DNA from: Dictyocoela muelleri
Taxonomy: Eukaryota > Microsporidia
Length of the DNA stretch: 14,404 nucleotides
Assembly: GCA_016256075.1 (NCBI GenBank)
Contig: SDVU01000362.1
Coordinates: forward strand, 1-14,404
Direction: 5' to 3'
In this document: positions 1-7,238 of the stretch, piece by piece
How the letters are laid out: each line of letters opens with the position of its first letter
How positions within the stretch are numbered: position 1 is the stretch's first letter
Position numbers and translations under genes: made by a program
Notes under the pieces: generated by a model
Told to the model about the DNA's origin: nothing
What the model saw: only the letters and a program-made list of their open reading frames with translations
The model's database searches: none

Positions 1-62
1 TAATTTTTCTATTTTTTAATTTTTTAATTTTTTAATTTTTTAATTTTTTAATTTTTAATTTT
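1..62. repeat. AT-only short tandem repeat
   Basis: Runs of five or six T separated by AA recur about every 7-8 bp (unit close to TTTTTTAA). This is low-complexity sequence with no coding or structural signal. Similar T-rich sequence recurs inside the nested element at about 3012-3165. Confidence 0.8.
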
Positions 63-82
63 GTAATTTTCTGGTTTTTTTT

Positions 83-225
83 CCATTCTTTTCTGAAATC
101 TGTCCATTCCTTTTTGAAATCTGTCCATTCTTTTCTGAAATCTGTCCATTCTTTTCTGAAATCTGTCCATTCTTTTGTGAAATCTGTCCATTCTTTTCTG
201 AAATTTGTCCATTCTTTTCTGAAAT
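83..225. repeat. 21-bp minisatellite, about 6.8 copies
   Basis: The unit CCATTCTTTTCTGAAATCTGT repeats with exact 21-bp spacing, starting at 83, 104, 125, 146, 167, 188 and 209 (the last is partial). Each copy has zero to a few substitutions. Because 21 is a multiple of three, the minus strand stays open and reads as a seven-residue repeat (RKEWTDF). I favour non-coding satellite because the reading frame ends in simple AT repeats on both sides, but a repeat-protein fragment is not excluded. Confidence 0.9.
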
Positions 226-230
226 ACCAT

Positions 231-470
231 GTAAATATAAATTTCATAAATATAAATTTCAATTTCATAAAAATAAATTTCAATTTCATAAATATAAATT
301 TTGATTTTTGAAAATAAATTTCAATTTCATAAATATAAATATAAATTTCAATTTTATAAATATAAATTTTGATTTTATAAATATAAATTTTGATTTCATA
401 AATATAAATTTTATTTTCAAATTATTATAAATCTTGATTTCATATTATAAATTTCAAATTTACTGTTATA
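231..470. repeat. AT-rich 21-bp satellite, degenerate
   Basis: Repeats of a unit close to ATAAATATAAATTTCAATTTC continue directly from the 21-bp minisatellite. Spacing is about 21 bp at first and becomes irregular toward 470. On the minus strand it reads as MKLKFIF repeats in frame with the neighbouring array. The same unit is found in the opposite orientation at about 4301-4390. Confidence 0.8.
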
Positions 471-558
471 ATCACCATGTTTTCTAAGTTAATAAAATAG
501 AATAAAAAAATTATTTACTGCCCACGACTAATTAATCTCGAGAAAAGCTAGAGTACCA

Positions 559-1530
559 ATGAAAAAAGATGTTTTCGATCAATTAAAACGTCTTTATAAA
601 ACAAAATCGAAGGAAGATTTAATTGAGATAACTTCATTAAGCAGAACAGCTCTAAATGTTCTTATTGGAAAAATTGAAACATTTAAGGTTGAAAAGATCC
701 TAATTTTAATATTTTTAAAATTTTTGGGTTAAATAAAAAAAATAAAGAGAGTTTGAACACTGAAATAAAGACAATAATCAGAACGACAATTTATTAACGC
801 TATTGGACTGTATTGAATAGCTTTCTAAAAATATATCAATTTATCAATTATCCAGAGAGATTAAAAACGCAGAATTATCATGAAAAAAAAAGAAACGGAA
901 AAGATCAAACATCAAATTAAAACCTAATAAAAATGCACAAAGCCATTAATTCCTGCAGTGTTATGTTGGTTAAGATGACTAGGAGTATTATTTTTCTCGA
1001 CGTATCGGGTTTTTATTTGCACACATATACTAACTATGGTTATTATTGTGGAAATTAGTATGCATTTTTATTAACCGGCTTCAAAGGGCTAGAATATTTC
1101 TCTTTGTGAAATAAATTTAGTAATGACTTATATCATCATAAATTGATCAATTATTAATATAACAGAGTTTAATTTTAAAATTTATCATCGAGTGCAGCCG
1201 AAAAGGTATTTTCATCAATAATCTGATATTTATCATGGATAATATGAGTTACTCTAATTGTGACGATATAGGGTTGTTTTTGGATTCAAAAGGTGTAGTA
1301 TTTATGTTTTTACTACCTTATTCTTCAAATTTGAATTCAATTTAAAATTGTCTTTTTTTGTTATTAAGGCAAAATTAAATTTGATAAGACCAAGAGCCTC
1401 GGTTAGAGATGACCTGAAAGAAATATAAACAATATTATCGCTATATTAAGTGAAATAAGGAGCCTTTATCGAAGTTTTTGACAAATAGTTGATGAAATTA
1501 ATAATCGAATACAAGAATTAAATGAATAAT
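559..1530 (+). pseudogene. Tc1/mariner (IS630-like) transposase relic
   Basis: This is a decayed DDE transposase of the Tc1/mariner-IS630 group, which would cut and paste its own element at TA sites. The first open piece (559-732, 57 codons, begins MKKDVFDQLKRLY) has the look of an N-terminal helix-turn-helix, with an LSRTALNVLI recognition-helix segment. Near 996-1045 the plus strand reads FLDVSGFYLHTYTNYGY, matching the first catalytic Asp motif (family form near FLDESGF). Near 1225-1350 it reads IMDNMSY and then LPYSSNLNSI, the second Asp motif and the family's LPPYSPDLNPIE motif. The final catalytic Glu codon is a TAA stop at about 1343. Several further stops and frame changes lie between the motifs, so the gene is dead. 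I could not find convincing terminal inverted repeats, so both element ends are uncertain. Confidence 0.72.
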
Positions 1531-1593
1531 TTTTTAAATGTTTGTATTTTATTATAAATTTTTTCTCATTAAATAAAAATTATAATTATTATA

Positions 1594-1613
1594 CAGTAGA
1601 GGTCGAAATTTTT
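1594..1613 (+). repeat. Left terminal inverted repeat of pogo-like element
   Basis: It starts CAGTAGAGGTCGAAATTTTT, preceded by TA. The core GTCGAAATTTTTGAT is repeated at about 1627 and 1786, giving a three-copy subterminal array that probably served as transposase binding sites (inference). Confidence 0.85.
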
Positions 1614-1873
1614 GATTCTCAAAAAGTCGAAATTTTTGATCTCAATGCTTAAAAAGAGAGAGGAAACTAATTTACTTATTTTATATTGTTTTGTATTTCT
1701 TCAATGTATTTTTGTGTTAAATTGTATTTATTTATAAACAAGGCTGAGTTTTTTTCTCGAATTATCAAGTCGTTATTTTTAGTCTGTCGAAATTTTTGAT
1801 CGCTTTTTATATTTTTTTATTCTAAGTTAAAATTCACCGACAAAATTATTTTTAAAAAATTTTAGTCCCTTAA

Positions 1874-2870
1874 TGGAAAAAAAGAATGGATCTAGAAAAG
1901 AAAAAAAAACAGATGAAGAGTTCTTGTAAAATTATATGCAAAAAAAGAAGTCATTAGAAGGTAAATATGTCAAAATCAGTGCAACTTCAATTCTAAAAAA
2001 TATTTTAATTCTATCAAATTTTAAAGAAAGTAAATTGGTTAAAAAACAAAATTAACAAATTCTGCTGCAAAATATTCTTAAATCGATTCTTTTATAATTA
2101 AAAATATCGAGATGTTACGGAATAAAAACTTCTCGGTTAATCAAATTTCAATTCATGAATTAGCTTTATATTACTATAAAGCTATGAATGATAATGTGTC
2201 AAAAGCAACAAAGTATTTTGTGAAAAAAAATTGTAAAAAGGAAACGATTAATTATGTTACTCTTCACGGTGAAGCTGCAAGTGCAGATACAAGGCTGATC
2301 GATATTTTTAAAGATGATTTGAAGTCTAAGTTAGAAATCTGCAACAAAAAAGATGTTTTTAATATTGACGAGACTAGCCTCTACATAAAAACATATTCTA
2401 ATAAATCATATAAATTAGATAAGAAAACTGATAATAAGAATTTCAAGCAAAACAAAACACGAATACTAATATTGCAGGCACAAATACTTTTGGAGAAAAG
2501 ATTAAACCATTGCTTATTAGTAAATCGAAAAATCTAAGAGCTTTCAAAAACTTAAATTTAAGTTATTTTTTATTTTTCTACAGAGCAAATAGAACTGCTT
2601 AGTTGACCTAAATGAATTTTGAAGATTATTTGATGATCTTAAATGATAATTTGATGACCAAATTCGGCAAATATTGCTTCTGTTAGATATTTCAGTGGTC
2701 ACAGTGTACAAAATTTTTCAAATATAGAATTGATGTTTTTTCTTTCCTAATTGCACATCTTTAATTCAACCTTTATATGCCGGAATAATACACTCATTTA
2801 CATCCAAGTTTAAATCTCCTTTAAACAAACTTCAAATCTTTAATTCTTTAGAGAATGATTTGATCATATA
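1874..2870 (+). pseudogene. pogo/Tigger-like transposase, N-terminal and catalytic part
   Basis: The best open stretch is 2112-2537. It holds a CENP-B/Tc5-type DNA-binding segment (NFSVNQISIHELALYYYKAM), the hallmark LHGEAASAD linker, and the first catalytic Asp in VFNIDETSLYIKT. Around 2476 the frame changes, and GEKIKPLLISKSKNLRAFK follows at about 2490-2546, the family's 'KPLVIGKSKNPRCFK' motif. Farther on, LLLLD (about 2680) marks the second Asp, and NCTSLIQPLYAGII (about 2750-2790) the third catalytic site, where the expected Asp is Tyr. An ATG at 1874 may be the old start. At least two frame changes and several stops are visible. The 3' part is cut by the nested element at 2955, and the reading resumes after 3848. 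This is a plain DNA transposon gene of the DDE_1 family and is clearly inactive. Confidence 0.82.
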
Positions 2871-2954
2871 GCTGTGTTAAAAAAAATTGATTTGTTATGT
2901 GTTGTAAATTGGTTAGTGAAAGCATTCGACAAATTATCTATTTCTATAATAATT

Positions 2955-2975
2955 GTCGCGCGCGAAGCGCGCGAC
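2955..2975. other. GC-rich perfect hairpin at element end
   Basis: GTCGCGCGC and GCGCGCGAC pair perfectly over 9 bp around a GAA loop. This stands out in extremely AT-rich DNA. It forms the left tip of the nested element. The right tip keeps the same order of bases but pairs less well. Confidence 0.8.
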
Positions 2976-2988
2976 ATGCGAAAAGCGA

Positions 2989-3003
2989 CCGGGTTCGAAT
3001 CCC
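2989..3003 (+). promoter_or_regulatory. Pol III B-box-like motif
   Basis: GGGTTCGAATCCC matches the tRNA B box (GGTTCGAATCC). No A box or acceptor partner fits upstream within the 35 bp back to the element end, so this is not a tRNA gene. It could be the 3' half of a tRNA captured by the nested element. T-runs that could terminate Pol III follow from about 3012. Confidence 0.5.
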
Positions 3004-3696
3004 TGATAAACATTTTTTAATTTTTTTAATTTTTTTTTTAATTTTTTTATTTTTTTCCAATTTTTTTTATTTTTAATTTATTTTTAATGTTAATTTTTTT
3101 AATTTTTAATTTTTTTTATTTTTAAATTTTTTTTTATTTTTATTTTAAAATTTTTATTTTAAAATTTAGCTTTAAATAAAATAGTGATTGATGTTTTCAG
3201 ATTATTTTTTTAAGTGAACATGAAATGACGAACGTGAAGCTCAAAAAATTTGAATCGCTACACTTTTGTCTGATTAATTTTTTCAAATTTTAAATTAACA
3301 TTTTATTAATTTTTTAAAAGAAAAGTTTAATAATCATAAATTGAATGATGAAAAAAAACATAAAAAAATTATAATAATATCTATTCTAAGTGTAAAAAGT
3401 AATTTTAATTAAAATATCTATATTATAAATTTATTGTTGATAATTAAAATCGGTATTATAGCTAAATTTTTAAAATATTCTTAACCACAATTTCATTATT
3501 TTTTGAAATTAAAAATTAATATATTGTAGAAAATATACTTATATATTCTAAGGTCAAGCTATTGCGTAGCCATTACCAATACAATTGTTAGGTTATTAAA
3601 AAAGCTTTGATTGTGTAATTAATAAATATATACTAATCTCAGTTGTTGATATGACTATTTGTTAATAATATTATAACACTTCGTAATATATATGGT

Positions 3697-3765
3697 GTGT
3701 TGCGTTTCTTGCATAGATGTAGATGTAACGCTTCTCGCATGGATGTAACACGTCTCGCATGGTAA
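3697..3765 (+). repeat. 20-bp tandem repeat, about 3 copies
   Basis: Copies of a unit close to ATGTAACGCTTCTCGCATGG occur back to back. The first is degenerate (GTGTTGCGTTTCTTGCAT), and a short TAAC remnant follows the last. The array lies just inside the right end of the nested element and is CG-richer than its surroundings. Confidence 0.7.
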
Positions 3766-3848
3766 CTTGAAAAAAATCAGACAATAAAGTTTAATTGAAA
3801 AATATGTGATCGCGTATCAATGTCGCGCTTTCGTGCGCCACAATAATT

Positions 3849-4167
3849 ATTTCTGGAAAAAAACAAGAATTTTTATAATAGAATATCTAATTATTCTATA
3901 ATAGTTCTCCCATAACATGATAGTTTTTCAGTATATGGTGTATATTCAATTGAAAATTGTGTGCAAATGAATTCCGTGGAAACACGAAAAACAAGTTTTA
4001 GTGAGGGTTTATAATTCATTACGTTCTACTGCCAATATTTTAAGTTCTTATGAATCAGAATATCTTAAAACAATAATGAATATTCATGATAATATAATTA
4101 ATGAATATTTGGACAAGAATCACACAAATAAGCTTGATTTCTATTTTCATAAGTACATTAATAAATG
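3849..4167 (+). pseudogene. pogo-like transposase C-terminal remnant
   Basis: Directly after the nested element the plus strand reads WKKTRIF, matching the C-terminal 'NCWRKTGI' region of pogo transposases. From about 4003 an open stretch reads RVYNSLRSTANILSSYESEY and continues to a stop at about 4165-4167 after the residues HKYINK. This is the probable end of the transposase. Stops between about 3880 and 4000 show that the segment is decayed. Confidence 0.6.
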
Positions 4168-4260
4168 ATTAATTTTTAATTTAATTTATTTTATTTTGGA
4201 TTATTGATCCAAATTATAAGTCTTTCGAAATTTTTAATCCCATTTTTCTTAAAGTGACTA

Positions 4261-4280
4261 AAAATTTCGACCACCACTGT
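4261..4280 (-). repeat. Right terminal inverted repeat of pogo-like element
   Basis: Read on the minus strand it begins CAGTGGTGGTCGAAATTTTT and matches the left end at 18 of 20 positions. TA follows at 4281-4282. A related TTCGAAATTTTTAAT motif lies at about 4224, again as a subterminal copy. Confidence 0.85.
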
Positions 4281-4300
4281 ATTCGATATTTAAAATTGTG

Positions 4301-4390
4301 AAAATAAAATTTATATTTATGAAATTGAAATTTATATTTATGAAATCAAAATTTATATTTATGACATTGAAATTTATATTTATGAAATAT
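4301..4390. repeat. 21-bp AT satellite, about 4 copies, inverted relative to 231-470
   Basis: The unit AAATTTATATTTATGAAATTG repeats about every 20-22 bp. It is the reverse complement of the unit at 231-470. The array sits between the pogo-like element's right end and the foldback element's left end. Confidence 0.8.
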
Positions 4391-4634
4391 CCTGTAATGA
4401 CCGGGTGCCAATTATGACCAGCCACATAAAAATATTGTAAATAGTGTTAAATAATTATTTAAACAACATTTTAACTTTTTTCTAAAAATTATCTATAAGT
4501 CTTTTCATTAAGACCCTCGCAGCCAATTGTATCCGTAATAAATTTAAATGAATTTTTTAAAAAATTAAGCGTAAAAAATATACTTGTGTAAAATTGAAAA
4601 ACAATTGTGTCCGGGCAATAAAGTTTTTTTTCAT

Positions 4635-4776
4635 AGTTATAGAACGATTTTTTGTAAAGATATAGACACGTTTTTTCAAAGTTATAGACCCATTTCTTCC
4701 AAAGTTATAGACCCATTTCTTTCAGACTTATAAACATATTTTTAGAGTTATACACACATTTTGCCAGAGTTATAGA
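4635..4776. repeat. Tandem array in left foldback arm, 21-24-bp unit
   Basis: About seven copies of a unit close to AGTTATAGACCCATTTCTTCC start near 4635, 4659, 4680, 4703, 4725, 4746 and 4769. A complementary array is present in the right arm at about 5445-5595. Confidence 0.8.
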
Positions 4777-4819
4777 TGATCTGCGAAAATTCGCATTGAT
4801 TAACTATTTATAACTATTA

Positions 4820-5160
4820 TGCCCCCTTATTTTTTGACTCTTATTTTTTGAGCCTTATTTTTTTAACACTTATTTTTTTTAACCCCTATTTTTTGTGTCT
4901 TATTTTTTTAACCCTTATTTTTTAACCCTTATTTTTGACCCTTATTTTTTAACCCTTATTTTTTCCCTTTTTTTTTTGACCCTGTTTTTTTGACATTTTT
5001 TTGACCCTTATTTTTTGAGCCTTATTTTTTGAGCCTTATTTTTTAACATTTTTTAACCCTTTTTAACCCATATTTTCTGACCCCCTTTTTTGACCCTTAT
5101 TTTTTAACCCTTATTTTTTGACCCCGTTTTTTACCCTTATTTTTTAGCCCTTATTTTTAA
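4820..5160. repeat. Inner tandem array, left arm (TTTTTTGACCCTTA type)
   Basis: More than twenty degenerate copies of a 13-15-bp unit with a T-run followed by GACCCTTA, AACCCTTA or GAGCCTTA. The array runs up to the palindrome centre. Confidence 0.85.
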
Positions 5161-5162
5161 AT

Positions 5163-5395
5163 TTTTTTTCAAAAAGGGGGTCAAAAATAAGGGTCAGAAA
5201 AAGTGTCAAAAAAAATGGTTAAAAATTAGGGTAAAAAATAAGACTCGAGAAATAAGGCTCAAAAAATAAGGGTCAAAAAAGTGTCAAAAAAGGGGTCAAA
5301 AAATATGTGTCAAAAAATATGGGTTAAAAAATATGGGTTAAAAAATATGGCTCAAAAAATAAGGGTTAAAAAAATATGGGTCAAAAATATGGGGT
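5163..5395. repeat. Inner tandem array, right arm (complementary)
   Basis: Degenerate copies of AAAAAATAAGGGTCA, the reverse complement of the left inner array. It is shorter than its partner, so the arms are not exactly equal. Such arrays commonly change copy number. Confidence 0.85.
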
Positions 5396-5875
5396 AATAA
5401 ATAGTTATAAATAGTTAATCGATGCGAATTTCCGCAGATCATCTATAACTCTGGCAAAATGTGTGTATAACTCTAAAAAATATGTTTATAAGTCTGAAAG
5501 AAATGTGTCTATAACTTTAAAAGAAATGGGTCTATATCTTTGAAAAAAAAGGGTCTATAACTTTACAAAAAATCGTTCTATAACTATGAAAAAAAAACTT
5601 TTTTGCCCGTACACAATTGTTTTTCAATTTTACAAAAGTATATTTTTTATGCTTAATTTTTTAAAAATTCTTTTAAATTTATTACGAACACAATTGGTTA
5701 CGATTATTTTAATGAAAAGAGTTATACAAAATTTTTAGAAAAACGTTTAAATGATTATTTAACACTATTTACAACATTTTTATGTGGCCGGTTATAATTG
5801 TCTCCCGGTCATTATTGAGTGCAACATATGCCGACCTTTTACACATAATTGTCTTTTATTTTGGTATATTTTGTT

Positions 5876-5998
5876 TCAACAATAAATACTCCAGCAGTAT
5901 TCACATTTCATAGAAATCTTTAAAACACCCTTTTGCCTTAAAAATGATATCTGCTTTTCTATTATCATTGAGTTTAGATTTTCCTTGTACTTCTTCAT
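5876..5998 (-). pseudogene. N-terminal fragment of a diverged Merlin-type transposase
   Basis: A 40-residue minus-strand reading (MKKYKENLNSMIIEK...) contains ISFLRQKGVLKISMKCEYCW. This resembles the zinc-binding N-terminus of the Merlin copy at 6258 (AFNILLRLEILPKQKFCNLC): the hydrophobic helix, the Leu before the basic stretch and the CxxC pair line up. After a TGA the same frame continues NKIYQNKRQLCVKGRHMLHS up to the foldback element boundary at 5814, where similarity stops. It appears to be an older, truncated copy cut by the foldback insertion. The assignment rests on this local resemblance only. Confidence 0.5.
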
Positions 5999-6054
5999 AA
6001 CATGAGATGGATTTTTAAAAAATTTTTACACATGTAAAAATTTGGTACTGTTCC

Positions 6055-6209
6055 ATTATAAAAAGCCACTTTTACCCGCATAAAATCAGAGTAAAATAAA
6101 AACTGTAAATTAAAAAGGGGTTTAATTTTCTTAAAAAATTAAACCCCCTTTTAATTTACAGTTTTTATTTTCCTCTGATTTTATGGGGGTAAAAGTGGCT
6201 TTTTATAAT
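6055..6209. repeat. 155-bp near-perfect hairpin inside Merlin left end
   Basis: The 75-bp arms 6055-6129 and 6135-6209 are complementary except for three mismatches and enclose a 5-bp loop (CTTAA). The outer 5 bp overlap the Merlin terminal repeat. It lies about 50 bp upstream of the transposase ATG. It is either a foldback insertion at the element end or a duplicated and inverted subterminal segment. Confidence 0.9.
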
Positions 6210-6250
6210 TATACATTTTTTTTATTTATTAATAAAAAAATTTTTCATAA

Positions 6251-6257
6251 CCCTTAA
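6251..6257 (+). promoter_or_regulatory. CCC start-proximal motif of Merlin transposase
   Basis: AACCCTTAA directly precedes the ATG at 6258. It resembles the C-triplet signal described just upstream of start codons in microsporidia, and the C-blocks before the host genes in this window. Confidence 0.45.
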
Positions 6258-7155
6258 ATGAGGCCATATAAAAATCTTACAAATATATGCGATCCTGAAT
6301 TGGGAAAATATTTAATAACAGAAAAAGCTGCATTTAATATATTATTGCGGCTGGAAATATTACCCAAACAAAAATTTTGCAACCTATGTAAGAAAAAAAT
6401 GTTAGTTTATGATAATAAAAATAATTTTTTCTATTGCAACTGACTATGTAGAACAAGGTTATCTAGGAGACATGGTACAATATTGGAAAATATGAAAATA
6501 ACTTACAATATTTTTTTAATGTTTTGCCATTATTACTTCAATAGGACATTGATAACGAAAAATATAATCAGAGATGTTGTTTTAAGTCGAACAACTATCC
6601 AAATTGAAATATAAAATTGAAAACAAGCTAATACTATTTAATAAAAAATCTCATTTAAAATTAGGAGGCATTGCTTTGATTGTTGAAATAGATGAATCTC
6701 TAATGGCATCTGCTAAATATAGAAGAGGTCGATATCCTGAACAGAACTGGGTTTTCGGCATCATTGAGCGTGATACTGGTAGGTGTTAAATTAAAGTTGT
6801 TGAAGATATGAAAAGGTCCACTCTTGAAAAAATATAAATGATATTGTTGTGAAAAGTACAATTGTATGTACTGATCAAGCTAAAGTATATGGATCTTTGA
6901 GTAAAATAGGATATGTTCATTTTGATCTATGTCACAAGATAAATTTTGTAGATTCTGAAACGGGTTGTCATACGCAAACAATTGAAAGCCTCTGGAATCA
7001 TTTTAAAAAAGGAAACATATGGAATATGGGATTGCAAGAAAACGTCTTGAAGCATATTGTGAGGTATTTACATTTTTTCGTAATAATCAAAATATTTCAT
7101 TTGAAAATTTTATGAAATTATTACAACAAAATTTTTTATTTAATTTTTTTTATTA
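6258..7155 (+). pseudogene. Merlin (ISXO2-like) transposase, broken
   Basis: This is a DDE transposase that would mobilise the surrounding element. Domains in order: an N-terminal zinc-binding region with CNLC (about 6380) and YC (about 6435); a linker with CRTRLSRRHGTILEN, matching the 'CR..FS.R.GT.FE' family motif (about 6447-6490); the first catalytic Asp in VEIDESL (GAT at 6691) followed by KYRRGR and WVFGIIERDTG; the second Asp in VCTDQAKVYG (GAT at 6873); and HFDLCHKINFVD then IESLWNHFKK with the catalytic Glu (GAA at 6984). The C-terminus continues in another frame as RLEAYCEVFTFFRNN. The breaks are an in-frame TGA at 6441, a frame change near 6605, a TAA at 6787, another stop and frame change near 6835-6849, and a frame change near 7045. 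All catalytic residues survive, so decay is moderate and probably recent. Confidence 0.9.
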
Positions 7156-7238
7156 ATATTTGCTAATATTTTTGTTTTTGCAAAAAACATTTCATTTAAA
7201 GTGTTTTTGTGCAATAATGGAACAGTACCAAAAAATTT

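Larger units (their letters stand above)
2955..3841. mobile_element. Nested 887-bp inverted-repeat element, family unassigned
   Basis: The sequence AATAATT flanks both sides (2948-2954 and 3842-3848), a 7-bp target duplication. The ends are GC-rich inverted repeats: the left begins GTCGCGCGCGAA, and the right in reverse complement begins GTGGCGCACGAAAGCGCGACA. They align over about 24 bp with a few differences. A second internal inverted pair (TTGTCTGATT plus a T run near 3268-3290, and its complement near 3765-3785) lies farther in. The interior is AT-rich with T-runs after the left end and no transposase reading frame, so it is non-autonomous. It interrupts the pogo-like transposase, whose coding similarity continues on the other side, and so is younger than it. 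A 7-bp duplication does not settle the superfamily. Confidence 0.72.
1594..4280 (+). mobile_element. pogo/Tigger-like DNA transposon, broken, with nested insert
   Basis: The ends are inverted repeats. The left begins CAGTAGAGGTCGAAATTTTT, and the right, read in reverse complement, begins CAGTGGTGGTCGAAATTTTT. Both ends abut TA (1592-1593 and 4281-4282), the expected target-site duplication of the Tc1/mariner/pogo superfamily. Inside is a pogo-type (DDE_1, CENP-B-like) transposase on the plus strand, with its 5' part at about 1874-2950 and its C-terminus at 3849-4167. Total length is 2687 bp, of which 887 bp is a later insertion, leaving about 1.8 kb, a normal size for a pogo element. The terminal motif GTCGAAATTTTT recurs inside both ends. 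The element cannot be autonomous. Confidence 0.85.
4395..5814. mobile_element. 1.4 kb foldback (palindromic) element
   Basis: The left end starts TAATGACCGGGTGCCAATTATGACCAGCC in outline and the right end is its inverted copy (identical outer 11 bp TAATGACCGGG). The whole segment is a giant inverted repeat with arms of roughly 650-760 bp meeting near 5160. The layers mirror one another: outer unique sequence with the motif AATTGTGTCCGGG, then a tandem array of AGTTATAGACCCATT-type units, a short GATCTGCGAAAATTCGCATTGA block, and an inner array of TTTTTTGACCCTTA-type units. No protein is encoded. This is the architecture of foldback elements. The last two bases at each end (TA at 4395 and at 5813) could be a duplicated TA target, which would suggest mobilisation by a Tc1/mariner-type transposase (inference). 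Confidence 0.85.
6044..7229 (+). mobile_element. Merlin (ISXO2/IS1016-like) DNA transposon
   Basis: There is a perfect 16-bp terminal inverted repeat: GGTACTGTTCCATTAT at 6044-6059 and its reverse complement at 7214-7229. The flanks TAAAAATTT (6035-6043) and AAAAAATTT (7230-7238) match at 8 of 9 bases, consistent with the 8-9-bp duplication of Merlin elements. At 1186 bp it is the right size for a single-gene Merlin. The plus-strand transposase is recognisable along its whole length but broken. A long hairpin lies immediately inside the left end. Confidence 0.9.

Noticed and set aside
32-289. Minus-strand 85-residue open frame of RKEWTDF and MKLKFIF repeats, with shadow frames in the same arrays
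   Set aside because: It is explained by two satellites with a 21-bp period, which keep any stop-free frame open. There is no non-repetitive coding sequence.
2955-3010. A functional tRNA gene
   Set aside because: Only a B box is present. There is no A box, anticodon arm or acceptor pairing.
4820-5395. CRISPR-like array or telomeric repeat
   Set aside because: Units are 13-15 bp without distinct spacers, are degenerate, and lie in a palindrome. The CCCTTA resemblance to telomeric repeats is weak, and the array is internal to a foldback element.
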